The notes below the pieces were generated by a model. The model was not told where the DNA came from and searched no databases. It worked only from the letters and a program-made list of their open reading frames with translations. DNA of 64,000 nucleotides from Iris pallida. Its lineage: Eukaryota > Streptophyta > Magnoliopsida > Asparagales > Iridaceae. Shown here one piece after another: positions 21,481 to 33,503 of this stretch. How positions within the stretch are numbered: position 1 is the stretch's first letter; every line of letters starts with the position of its first letter. The stretch covers positions 48,090,703 through 48,154,702 of the forward strand of contig JANAVB010005597.1 in the NCBI GenBank assembly GCA_029216955.1, given 5' to 3'. Both the position numbers and the translations under genes were made by a program.

Positions 21481-22688
21481 GAAGGAGGTCGAGGCGCCTG
21501 TCCTCGATTCTCTTGGCGGTGTTGTTGTGGCGGGGTATTGCGAGTCAATCTGGGGTTTATGCAAATCCGAGCGAGGTGGCCCTTTTGTCCGCAAGCACGG
21601 CATTCCCCTCTGAAGGGGAAGCAGTTGATGGCTTCGTGCCGGAGGCGATTACATTTGGTGCAACGAGGTAACGAATTCTGACCCATATAGCCGCCGTTGT
21701 TTGGACGCTTTGACGCGTGATTATTGCCTCCCGTATAGCTAGGACGTTTGTGATTGGAGTGGCGCACAATGTCGTCAGCACCGGAAGGATGCAGGTTCTC
21801 AAGACGGAGCGCGTGATTCAGAGCCTCACCCACAGTCTTGTACTCCGGGACCCCGACATGCACACCGATAGAGTGTCGCAGACCCACTTCGAACCGTCGC
21901 ACACGGCACTCTTCAGTAGGCAGAAACTGGCCAGCAAACTTAGACAACTTGTTGAATTCTGCGGCATACTGTTCCACTGTCCGGCTCCCTTGCTTCAACT
22001 GCATGAATTCATTCTCCTTCGCTTGACGAACGACTGACGGAAGGTACTGGACTTCAAAAGCTTTGCGGAACGTGGCCCAAGAGATCGGCGCGGTAGTGTT
22101 GTCCGGTCGGATCGCTCGCTTGCGCACGGCCCACCAGTCGTGCGCGTTCAACCGTAGTTGAAGTTGTGCGCAAGCGACTTGCTTGGATTCTTCAATGCCG
22201 AGCAGCTCGAAGTGATCTTCCAGCTCTTCCAACCAGTCGATTACCATGGAGGGACCCTCGGTGCCGCTGAAGGAAGTGCGGCACGCCTTCTTGAATTCTG
22301 ACACTTCAAAGTTGTACTTTTTTGGTACCGCTGGTTGACGCTCGGGATCCTTCGTGTTGACATCAATGGGTTGGATCGCCGGCACGGTGACGGTAGGTGT
22401 AGTCGTAGAATTCCCGTTGGCCGCCATTGTCTGGACGATCTGCTGCAGGGTATCTAGCTGCTTTTGCTGAAGTTTGGCATGTGCATCAAAGCGAGCTTCG
22501 AAGCGATCTTCGAACTGGGCCTGTCGTTCCTCTACTTGTTGATGTCGGTTCTCGGACTGGTTTCGCTGTGCCTCCATCATACGCAGCATCCTTTCGATGG
22601 TATCGTTGGAAGGTCCGCCCCGCGAACGACGAGAACTACTAGAGCCGCTAGAAGCGCTCTGCTCTCGCTCGGCCGTGGGTTCCGTCAC
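21481..22688 (-). pseudogene. Element A gag, truncated by element B
   Basis: About 400 residues are readable. A Ser/Arg-rich N terminus and a Gln-rich coiled-coil-like stretch are followed by the gag domain (DWLEELEDHFELLG, TFRKAFEVQYLP, FMQLKQGSRTVEQYAAEFNKLSKF) and two CCHC zinc knuckles (CTKCNRLRHEAINC and CRACGQKGHLARIC). The frame then runs into B's LTR after QAPRPPS. No ATG stands at the start: the first codon at 22688-22686 is GTG, so the start may be mutated or the gag may begin after splicing. It would coat and package the RNA. Confidence 0.85.
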
Positions 22689-22789
22689 TTCTGCGATACG
22701 AAAGCAAATACATCAGTCACAAAATATTACGGACTCATTGTATGGAACAACTTATCTCATCGATGCGAGGTCAAAGGATGTAAAGCCGT

Positions 22790-22801
22790 GCTCTGATACC
22801 A
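22790..22801 (-). other. Element A primer binding site (tRNA-iMet)
   Basis: TGGTATCAGAGC on the minus strand, three bases after the LTR end, complementary to the 3' end of initiator tRNA-Met; the canonical site of many plant LTR elements. Confidence 0.9.
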
Positions 22802-22804
22802 TTA

Positions 22805-24393
22805 TGTCACGCCCCGATTCCGTAGAATCGATAGTCGTCCCACGGGCGTGATGCCGTGCGAACCTAAGTTGCGATCGCACAAGGCATAGTCATAAGGTTA
22901 TCCGAAACACAACATCAAGTTAGAGTACGCAGAGAAATTGAATGACACATTTGAAATAGAAGTAGACTTTTTTATTGATAAAACTTCATTTACATTGACT
23001 TTATTACATTCATTGCCGCGCAAGCTACAATATGACTCGACTTACAAAATGAACGCCGATGAGATAGTCGTTCCATACATTATATTCCTTTTTTTACAAG
23101 CAAAAACTATTACACATTTCCACCTGCGATAGAGGGAAGTCGAGCCGCCATTGGTCTTCTTTTGTACTGAATGCGGAGTCTTCAAAAGGAATTCAGAAAC
23201 AAGTCTTTACACGGACGAGGCTTCAAAAGTGTCCACGCCGCCTTGAGATTTTAGGTGGCACGCCCTTCGTGGTTCGGGGTACCTGCGTGGAGAGCGAGGA
23301 TTAGTATATTACACTTTGTACTGGTGCGTGGCAAGTTAAGCTCCAAGCTCTCATTTGGTTGAATGAGTTTATATGACTTAGTTCATGAATGTTTCTAACC
23401 ATCCTAATGAATTTCAAGCGAGAAATGACAAGCATAATGAAATTTACGTTGAAACTTACCGACAACGGCCCGCGCCGTGCCTTATAAAACTTACCATGTT
23501 CTTCCCTGTCAATTGTTATCATTTCCATACCAAGTGCAATATTTCGTGTGTTGGTCACTGGCTCCCAGAGCCATCGTGGACTCCTTCTAGATTTTATTAG
23601 ACGAGGCCCTTTCAGCGCGAGTAGCGAGCCCCGCTGCAAGTTCTCGCCTAACATTGTGCCCAGCACAGCTTATGAGATGTTTTTTCTTTGGCCGCAACGG
23701 TCCCGTGGCCCCGGGTTGCCGTGTGGGGAAACTTTACCTTGTCGACAAGTTGTCCATGACCGTGCAAAGACCATTTTTTCCTTCTTTTAGTTATTAAGAC
23801 ATAGCCTACATTCTCTTTAAAAACTCAATCATTTTACCGTGCCCGTGCCCTTGCATTCAATCTTTCATCCGCATCAACACTATCGATTTACTTAAGAAGG
23901 GGTCGAGAAGAGAAGGGTCAGCCACTCATCTTGAGTTTACTTCGACGAGAGAACTTGTTGGTCGCGCTAGACGTCACCTACGCGATTACCTGAAATCGTA
24001 CAAGCAACCGATTAGAACACTGCATTATTCAAGGAGTTCGATAGAAAATGCGAGTTCGAAATATAAGCCATGAAAACCATCGAAAACATTCACGAAAGTG
24101 CATTAAGAAAACAAAGCCAAAACCAACGCAAGCGGCGTGAAAAGCAGAGCAACGGGAGGTCTCCCCCGACTCAGCCGCATAGTCAATCCTCGAGGCGCAA
24201 CCCGCTGAATATGGGACTTGGTTCCGAAGAAGACATTCCATAACGAGGAATGGATCTTAATTCAACCGTTCCCGTTCGATCGACTCGGTCGATCCCGACC
24301 TATCGGTCCCGACTGAATCGATAGCGACAGTGTTCCTTTCTCGCGTACCCCGTGGACAGAGTATGGGGCACGATGTAGGGACGGGGCACTACA
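22805..24393 (-). repeat. Element A 5' LTR
   Basis: A 1589-bp direct repeat of 1865-3451. The U5 hairpin lies at 22815-22830. GGCAT follows at 24394-24398. Confidence 0.93.
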
Positions 24394-26035
24394 GGCATGA
24401 ATCACCATGCACGCTCCCGCGAGATAATCATCCTCATCGGGACGTAACTTTTGTTCGAGTCTAGACTAATTTATTCTCGATGCGTGGATTGGACCTACTC
24501 AATCCCCAAGTTTATTTCATTCATCAATTGCAAGTCCTAACATCCTCAAATTTTCCTTCGCATCAAACCGACAAGTCAAGACAATCAAAGTTGCCGCATC
24601 CTGATTTTCTGAGTTCGATCATTCTCGCGACATGAATCACCACGTCAGCGCTCACGTGGAACGATCGCCCCAAATTCGACGTAACGCATATGCGAGGCTA
24701 GAGTTGCACTCGCGCAAGACAAGATCGTCGACGTTGTGGCTATCAGCGTAACCATAAAGACACGATCATTTTCATCCAACATTCATCTCAATCAAAATCC
24801 TAAGTATAGCATCCAACCGAACAATAATATTTGCACGATCGTCATTCGTCGAGTCAGAGTACCCCCGAGTTATCGTATATCGATCTTTGATATGCCTCAA
24901 TACCATCGACGATATGCGTAACTTAACGATCTTCCTTTGCAACCAATTTCGAATCGTGCGAATGATGCTATCATTCGACTGGACAATCTCCTCGACATTC
25001 AAGTTCAAGTTCAATCATTATCCCTCGAATCGTTCACAACATCAATTTCCTCAAACCCAAATTCACGTATCATTCATCCGTCTATCTTAAGTCATCAACC
25101 AACGTATTTTCTCAATTCGCAACATTCTTTGCTAACTCAAATCATCGAACGACATTCATTCCAATCCTTAGAATCGTTTGCGTAACTTCAAAGTCAAACC
25201 TTTCATGCACGGTATATACCTGTCGTGCTAACTTCTCGTATACGATCCGTATCGATTTTTTCGATCAAGTCATCCATTCGTACGCCCTAACTTTTCCTCG
25301 ATTCGATTTCACCTACTCAATCATTTTATATTTCATACTCGCGTAATCCTCGATCCCGTGCATGTTCCGTGCGCATTATTTCTAATCTGTTCGAATCAAC
25401 ACGTCAAACTTCAAGGCTAAACTTTATTCAATGATACTCACTCTACGGCTTTGCATAACGCGACGCTTGCTGATAGACTCACCGACACCCCGCATCCTCA
25501 ATCGATCGATCGACATCCCTGAAGCTATCACATACACCACTCAGGGATGAAGTCATTCAACAAATTCTCAACTTATCATTCGATTCGCAATCTATTTCCC
25601 CAAATTTCCGTCCGAACAATTTCTTAAATTTTAAGCATGCTCATCTATATCGCATTGACGTTATCGTCGCTTGATAGCACCCCTATCGATAGTCATCTCA
25701 CTTTACTCAATCGAGTTCAACTCATGCTAGCTCAAAACATTATGAATCCTGCACTCGACTTTTCTAAGGTCAACGCAACTTTGGTGTATATGCCCAGCCC
25801 GACTTAGCCAACCGTGCTTACGCGAACCATCTTTTTGTTTTGTTGTCAAAAACTGTTCTCCTACGTTTTGCAAAATATATAGCCTTATTGTATGGACATC
25901 CCGTGGGACAATTGAGAGAGAGCGCACCAACGATATCAACTTTACGGAAGCAACACTTCAGAGTTTGCAAAAACAACGGAGTTAAAGAATTCAATCGATA
26001 GTCCAAGGACGTAAAGTCGTGCTCTGATACCATTA
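24394..26035 (-). mobile_element. D1 element internal region, part right of A (leader side)
   Basis: Aligns with 31860-33503 of element D throughout. No gene. Contains a tRNA-iMet primer site at 26021-26032 just before the D1 LTR, a 9-bp stem CATCCCTGA/TCAGGGATG at 25514-25549, and around 24620-24730 a degenerate stretch resembling the U5 end of the element's own LTR. The lack of coding potential suggests a LARD-type non-autonomous element. Confidence 0.8.
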
Positions 26036-28462
26036 TGTCACGCTCTACTCCCGTAGGAGCGATCGTCCTCGCTAAGGCATAATACCGCACGAGCCTAGAT
26101 TGCGCTCGTGCAAGACGGGTTCCATAACGGCCGATTTCAGCGGCTGCGACGGGGTCGTCGCACAGAAGTCCCAAGCAAAGACATTGAAACATGCAGCAAA
26201 AATTTATAACAAACACAAGTTATTCAAAAGAAGCTCTTTATTGATATTGAAGCGAAGGTTACAATGGGGCACAAGGCCAAGATTACAACTCTCTCAAGCT
26301 CACTCATCTCACATTACAAGTCACTCAGCTCTCTCTCATCTCTCGATACAATGCTTGAGCCAACGGATGCTTTGGAAGGCGACGTCCATACATTATGTCC
26401 CGTATAAGTCTTGACTCCATGCGGCCGTACGCTTCGAATCGCCAAGGGACTCCGTGCCTCGACGCATCCAAGCGAGCTCCGCGCCACGAGCTTCTACATG
26501 TGCCTGCATATGGAAACTATGTGGTATCAGTACTCAACTGTACTGGTGGAATGAACTCCTCGCCCACCTATACAAAACCAACACATTAATTTACTTTATG
26601 TGTAACATAGTCCCTTCTTATCAATTGTCTTTCTACTCTTGTCTTAGGATCAGTTTTAGGACCGACGCCTTGGCCTATTCTGTGTCGCTAGACCATCCCG
26701 TGCTTGCGTCGACAATGTTAACTCATGCTTTGCCTCTAGACCCTCCTCGTGCCAACAACGTTAACCTATCAAGTCGTGCTTGCCTTACGGCCCAAAATCA
26801 GAGACGCAACTACGCGATAAGACTCCATTTTTGTGTGACCGTACTATAAGTCCTTGTTGAGGCCGTGCCTCGCAACTCAATGAGACTCAATCATATCGCC
26901 GCCTCGCGGCCCTTGCCGTCCCGCGGCCTTTTGCTACTAAATCATCAACTGACCCAATCAAGACTTGTGGGTTAAGTGTCACTCGATCGACTTTGCCTTG
27001 CGGCGGTTCCTGACTTAAACTCCAGACAACCCAGATCCAACAAATGCAACTTATATGCCAAGACTTACGACTCGACGCTACACCCTTGTGCCAAGCATGT
27101 CGTCTATGTTGAAGCCACATCTTAGGCCCCAAGCATCATGTTCTAACTTGTATACACCTTCGACTCGACTCAATTCCAAAGACATACGCGCGGATAGCCG
27201 CCATTTTGCCGACATCTATATGAACACGGGTCACTGGCATGACAAGCCATCCTGGACTCATAGCTGGCGTATAGGATGGTCCGGTCAAAGCAAGTAGCGA
27301 GCCCCAATGACCGTCCACCGAATACCTGTTGCCTCTACCTGGCACAGTTATACCTGTTTTCTCCTAGGTCGGATCGGTCCTGTGGCCCCAGGTTGTCGAT
27401 CCGAGGAAACCCTTCCTTTTACCTTGTACAAGTTGTCCATGACCATGCGAGACTCGACTCAAACTGACATCTCACACAGTCATCCTTCTTTCAGTGTTAC
27501 CATCTCTTCCAAAAACCAAGTTCAAGACTTCTATCCATGAGACCCCTCGATGACCCACGGTCGCGAGCCTTCTCCCTTGATGCAATATCCTTTTTACTCA
27601 ACTTAGGAATGACTATTTGATAGCCCCCTTTTTCCATAACTTACCTTGAATCAACCGTGGCTCGTACCTTAAATACTATGTCTGTGCATCGTACCTTAAA
27701 CTGACTTGTGATCCGTACGACATTGTCGTCCAACTCATACTCCATATAACTAGCTTTGAGACCGTAGAACTTCATGGCTAGACCCAGCCGTAGAACTCGT
27801 AGGACCGTGCTTGCTACTACTCCGATAGCCTAACATAACTTGCCTAACTTAACTTCGCAATAACTTAACGAGCAAAGGCTGCGTCAAGCTTGCCTTAATG
27901 GATCGTGCCGTGCACGAATTCGACTTGAACGACCAAGTCACTCGGGTGCCTAGACTTAGGTCACAAGCTGTTCAATGCACTTAACTCATGGGCAAGCCAA
28001 GGCTATGCCAAGCCTTGGACGATAGGACCGTGCATGCTTTATGAAGCATTTATGCGGGCAACGCCTATGACTTAGGCTACGTTCATAACTTTGCCTACTC
28101 AACCAACTTTCCTTCTCCCAAGCCACGGGATGAAGGACCAAGTGTCATTTTCAAAGCACGCCGTGTACTAACTCTAAGTCGACCGTTGGACCTTTCCATA
28201 TTCTAACTCAATTCGACCCGTCGAGATTATTCTCTTTAGCTATGTGAATTCGTCTATTTTATTATCAAGCCTACTTGTGCAAGTTGAAAACATGCAATTT
28301 ATTATGTGAAGGCTAAGATGAGGCAAGCTCACCGAAACTACCCCACCTGAGCGAGCGGTCGCCTCGACCGAGCGATGTCTCTGAGCAGCCGTTGCAAGAC
28401 TAAGTCCGAACGCCATTGGCGTTCCGATTCCTCCGATTGACTGAGCGGGACGGGGCACTACA
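26036..28462 (-). repeat. D1 element 5' LTR
   Basis: About 2.4 kb, homologous over its whole length to 28475-30872 and 33504-35901 but more diverged. TGTCA at the left and CTACA at the right are the usual ends. The primer site lies to its left, so it is the 5' LTR of a minus-strand element. Twelve bases (28463-28474) separate it from element D. Confidence 0.85.
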
Positions 28463-28474
28463 ACGGGGAGGAAT

Positions 28475-30872
28475 TGTCATGCCCCGCTCCCGTAGGAGCG
28501 ATCGTCCTCGTTAAGGCGTGATGCCGTACGAGCCTAGATTGCGCTCGTGCAAGGCGGGTTCCATAACGGCCGATTTTAGCGACTGCGACGGGGTCGTCGC
28601 ATAGAAGTCCCAAGCAGAGACATTAAATAATAGCAGCAAAAATTTAGAACAAACACAAGTTATTCAAAAGAAGCTCTTTATTGATATTGAAACATAGATT
28701 ACAATAGGGCGCAAGGCCAAGATTACAAGTCTCTCAAGCTCACTTTTCTCTCATTACAAGTTCACTCTGCTCTCTCTCATCTCTCAATACAAGTCTCGAG
28801 CCAGCGGATGCTTCGGAAGGCAATGTCCATACATTATGTCCCGTATAAGTCTTGACTCCATACGATCGCACGCTTCGAATCGCCAAGGAACTCCGTGCCT
28901 CGACGCATCCAAGAGAGCTCTGCGCCACGAGCTTCTACCTATGCCTGCACATGTAAACTATGTGGGTGTCAGTACTCAACTGTACTGGTGGAGTGAGCTC
29001 CTCGTCCACCCATACAAAACTAACACGTTTGATTTACTTTGTGCAACATAGTCCATTCTTATCAATTGTCTTTCTAGTCTCGTTTTAGGATCAGTTTTAT
29101 GACAAACGCCTTGGCATATTTGTGTCTGAGGACCATTCCGTGTTTGCATCAGTAACGTCCGCTCAACAACATTAACCTATCAAGTCGTGCTTGCCTTACG
29201 TCCATAATCAGAGACGCAACTACATGATAGACTCTATTTCCTTGTCTCTAGACCTTTCTCGTGCTTGTATTGTCAACGCACCGACTCATACTTGTCTTTC
29301 GTGCCATACTCTGTGATGTAACGACTCGGTCGTGCCATGAACTCGATTCGTGCTTCAACATTCCTGAGGCAGTGCCTCATCGATTAGTCTTGCCTATACT
29401 CTAGTTTTGACAATACGGCCGTGCCTCATATTCCGAGGTCGTGTCCATCAACTCGACGTAACTTCACCCAACTTGCCCTACGGCCCTTCTCGACTCATAC
29501 TCGCAACAGCTCAAGTCTAACTCATGTAACTCTATGCCAACGACTTAACACTCGATGCCACATCTCGTACCGAAGCACGTCGCCTTCGTTGTAGCCAAAT
29601 CTTAGGCCCAGACATTGTGTCTTCTAACTGCATTCACATTCAACTCAACTCAGTCTAAAGGCACACACGCGGATTGCCGTCCGTACCGACATATCTATAT
29701 GAATGGTCACTGGCATTAACTAGCCATCGTAGACATAGACTGGAAAACGGGATCCTTGTAGCGCAAGTAGTGATCTCCGATGCAAGTCCCTGTACTACCA
29801 ATTGCCTATTACCCAGCTCGACTATAATTTATTCTTCCTAGGCCGAGTCGGTCCCGTGGCCCCGGGTTGCCGCTCGAAGAACCATCGCCCTTGTCGACAA
29901 GTTGTCCATGACCACGCGCCTACGCTAACTTCTAGAAATAACGTAATTGCATGGTCTCATCATTATCACTTAGTTCCTTTGCTTTACTTCCTCCACTTTT
30001 CACACTTCTTTGCAGAGCCCAAACCAGGGTTGCCTCGGCGACTGAACTACAGTCCCGACATATTTTCTCTCGGCGACTAACCATCGCTTAGACTTAACAT
30101 TTCTTTGAAACTCCGGGAATGGCTACTGCATAGCCTTCCCACTTAACTTGAATATAACGTATTTCTTAAGTATCGACAGACCATGGCTAACTTTCCACTG
30201 AACCCACTGTGGCTCATGCCTTAAACCAACTCGTGTTCTACGCAACGCTATCGCCCAAGTCATACCTCATATGACGGGCCTTGGGATCGTGGGACTATTT
30301 AACTTGACAACCGCAGAATGAGCGGGACAACACTTGGAATGACTTAGGTCGACCGTCATAACTTTGCCTAACTTACTCAAGCCTACAACTTAACCCGAGG
30401 GACGAGCAAAGGCTATGCCAAGCCTTGCGCAGTGGAAGCGTGCATGCTTTATCGAGCATTTACGCGGGCGACGCCTATGACTTAGGCAAGTTCATAGTTT
30501 TGTGTCGAAGACCAACTTTCCTTCTCCCAAGCCACGGGACGAAGGACCGAGTGTCATTTTCAAAGCACGCTGAGCCGACTTCTAAGCTGACCGTAGGACC
30601 TTTTTCCATGTTCTAACACATTTTGACCCGTCGGGATTATTCCCTTAGGTATGTGGATTTGTCTCTTTTATTATCAAGCCTACTTGTGTAAGTTGAAAAC
30701 ATTCGATTTATTAAGTGAAGGCTAAGATGAGGCAAGTTCACCGAAACTATCCCATCTGAGCGAGCGGTCGCCTTGACCGAGCGATGTCTCCGAGCAAGCC
30801 ATTGCAAGGCTAAGTCCGAACGCCGTCGGTATTTCGATTCCTCCGATTGACTGAGCGGGACGAGGCACTACA
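28475..30872 (-). repeat. Element D 3' LTR
   Basis: Direct repeat of 33504-35901. On its right side the internal region ends with the conserved block TTCGAGGACGAAACTTTTTC (minus strand) and then GAGTGGTGTATGA, adjoining the LTR. U5 hairpin at 28485-28500. Confidence 0.87.
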
Positions 30873-33503
30873 TCATACACCACTCAGAAAAAGTTTCGTC
30901 CTCGAAACTTACTGAGTACACTTATCAACTTATAACTTTGTTCTACATTCAAGGACTCTCGCACACACTACACCTATGCGTTCCCTCAATCCGAGCCACG
31001 CTCGTGCTTATCGCTAACTTAATCGTAAAGCACACCAACCGATCAACCAACATTCAAACTCGTCTCAATTCAATGATCATCAACATTTCTTCGAAACTCA
31101 CGATCTCAAGATCCTCGACACTTTCCCGTTTCTCAAGTCTCACTTGATTCAACGTATCACTTAATTGGATCGTGCACATATTCCAGGCATCCCTAAAATA
31201 CATACATTTTAGCCAAGCCTCAGGATAGAGAATCCGCCATCACCATTCGAGTCGGATCGTGCACATATTCAAGCGTCCTTGATATACATGCATGTCAACC
31301 GAGCCTCGTGAGCGGTGCCTCCACAATTCCTATCGCTTCACGCCGGAACGTCTGCCTAACCGCTAGGCTACGTCTTTAGGCTAAGGTCATCCGTCAGTAT
31401 TAGAATCATAGTTTCCAAACAACAATATCAACACTAACCCCATCCTAAGGTCAAGCCAAATCGATAGTACGGGGTTTTCTACCTAAGCTCGCATCACTCC
31501 GATTTCTAAACATCGAGCATCGATTCCCTATGCACATCCTAATATTCGTCGCACGGGGTCTGAGTCATTCAGCAAAGCCATCCTACGATAACTCACGTTT
31601 CAACCAATCCTCGACAAGAACATATCGCTCGTTCATCAAGCCATTTCGTATAGTCTATCTCTTCGAACACGTTTGACATAATCCGCCTATCAATCTCCAA
31701 GTCAAGCATGCTACAACACAATTCATCGCTAAACCAAAATTTCACATTCCATGCTTCCGAAGTCATTTATCCCAATTCACGTAATCGATCATAAGGTCGT
31801 CCGACTTAACAATATGTTGCACCCCGATCTCACACGAGTCAGATTATTCATGATGGGCACGAATCACCATGCACGCTCCCGCGAGATAATCATTCTCATC
31901 GGGATGTAACTCTTGTTTTGTGTCTAGACTAATTCATTCTCGATGCTCGGATTGGACCTACTCAATCCTCAAGTTTCATTCATTCGTCAATCATAAGTCC
32001 TACAAATCCTCGAGTTCACCTTCGTATCAAGCCAACAAGTCGAGACAATCAAAGTTGCCACGTCCTGATTTTCCGAGTTCGATCATTCCCGCAACATGAA
32101 TTACCATGTCAGCACTCACGCGAAACGATCGCCCCAAATTCGACGCGACACATGTACGAGGCTGGAGTCGCGCTCGCACAAGACAAGAATGTCGACGTTG
32201 TGGTTATCCGCGTAACCCTCAAGACACTTTCATTTTCATCCAACATTCATCTCAATCAAAATCCTAAGTATTACATCCAACCGAACAATAACACTTGCAC
32301 GATCGTCATTCGCCGAGTCAGAGTACCCCCGAGTTATCGCATATCGATCTTTGATATGCCTCAATACCATTGACGATATGCGTAATCTGACGATCTTCCT
32401 TTGCAACAAATTCTGAGTCGTAGGAATGGTGCTATCATCCGACTGGATAATCTCCTCAACATTTAAACTCAAGTTCGATCATTATCCCTCGAATCATTCA
32501 CAACATCAATTTCCTCAAACCAATTTCACGTATTGTTCATCCGTTTATCTTAAGTCATCGACTAACGTATTTTTTCAATTTGTATCATTCCTTGCTAACT
32601 CAATCGTCGAACGACATCCATTCCAATCCTCGGAGTCATTTTCAAACATTCGAATCAAACTTTTCATGTACGCTATCTTCCCGTCGTGCTAACTTTTCGT
32701 ATACGATCCGTATCAATTTCCTCGATCAAATCGTCTATTCGTACACCCTAACTTTTTCTCGATTCGATTTCACCTACTCAATCATTTTGTATTTCATACT
32801 CGCACAATCCTCGATCCCGTGCACGTTCTGTGCATGTCATTTCTAATTTGTTCGAATCCACTTATCAAACTTCTAGATAATGACTCACTCAATCGCACTC
32901 GATCTAAGGCTTTGCATATGTGCGACGCTTGCTGATAGACTCACCGATACCCCGTATCCTCAATCGATCGATCGACATCCCTGAGGCTATCGCATACACC
33001 ACTCAGGGATGAAGTCATTCAACAAATCTTCAACTTATCATTCGATTCACAAATCGACTTCTTTAAATTTTTTCGTTCGAACCATTTCTCAATTTCCAAG
33101 CACGCTCATCTATATTGCACCGACGTTATCGTCGCTCGATAGCACCCCTATCGATAGTCATCTCACTTTACTCAATCGAGTCTAACCCATCTCGTGCTTG
33201 AAACATTACGAATCCCGCATTCGACTTTGCTAAGGTCGACACGATCCTTGGTGTATATGCCCAGCCCGACTTAGCCAACCGTGCTTACGCAAACCATCTT
33301 TTTGTTTTTTGTCAAAAACTGTTCTCCTACGTTTTGCAAAATAGATAGACTTATTGTATGGACATCCCATGGGACATTTGAGAGAGAGAGCACACCAACG
33401 ATATCAACTTTATGGAAGCAACACTTCAGAGTTTACGGAAACAACGGAGTTAAAGAATTCAATCGAAAGTCCAAGGACATAAAGCCGTGCTCTGATACCA
33501 TTA
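30873..33503 (-). other. Element D internal region, non-coding
   Basis: No gene in 2.6 kb. Features: the pre-LTR block at 30874-30905; a perfect 10-bp stem (CATCCCTGAG/CTCAGGGATG) at 32976-33011, conserved in D1; the motif CATACACCACTC at 30874-30885 and 32993-33004; a degenerate LTR-U5-like stretch around 32090-32190. Position 31858 is the undisturbed counterpart of the site where A entered D1. Confidence 0.8.
33489..33500 (-). other. Element D primer binding site (tRNA-iMet)
   Basis: TGGTATCAGAGC on the minus strand, three bases from the LTR end, as in A and D1. Confidence 0.9.

Larger units (their letters stand above)
1865..24393 (-). mobile_element. Element A: Ty3/gypsy chromovirus (Tekay/Del-like), split by element B
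   Basis: Complete minus-strand LTR retrotransposon with LTRs at 1865-3451 and 22805-24393, a 5-bp target duplication GGCAT, a tRNA-iMet primer site at 22790-22801, gag next to the 5' LTR, and pol (PR-RT-RNase H-IN-chromodomain) next to the 3' LTR. Without B it would be about 7.9 kb. The order of domains and the C-terminal chromodomain-like tail identify a chromovirus. Its insertion site lies inside the non-coding internal region of D1: the uninterrupted equivalent is seen at about 31858. Several disabling changes show that it can no longer move by itself. Confidence 0.93.
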
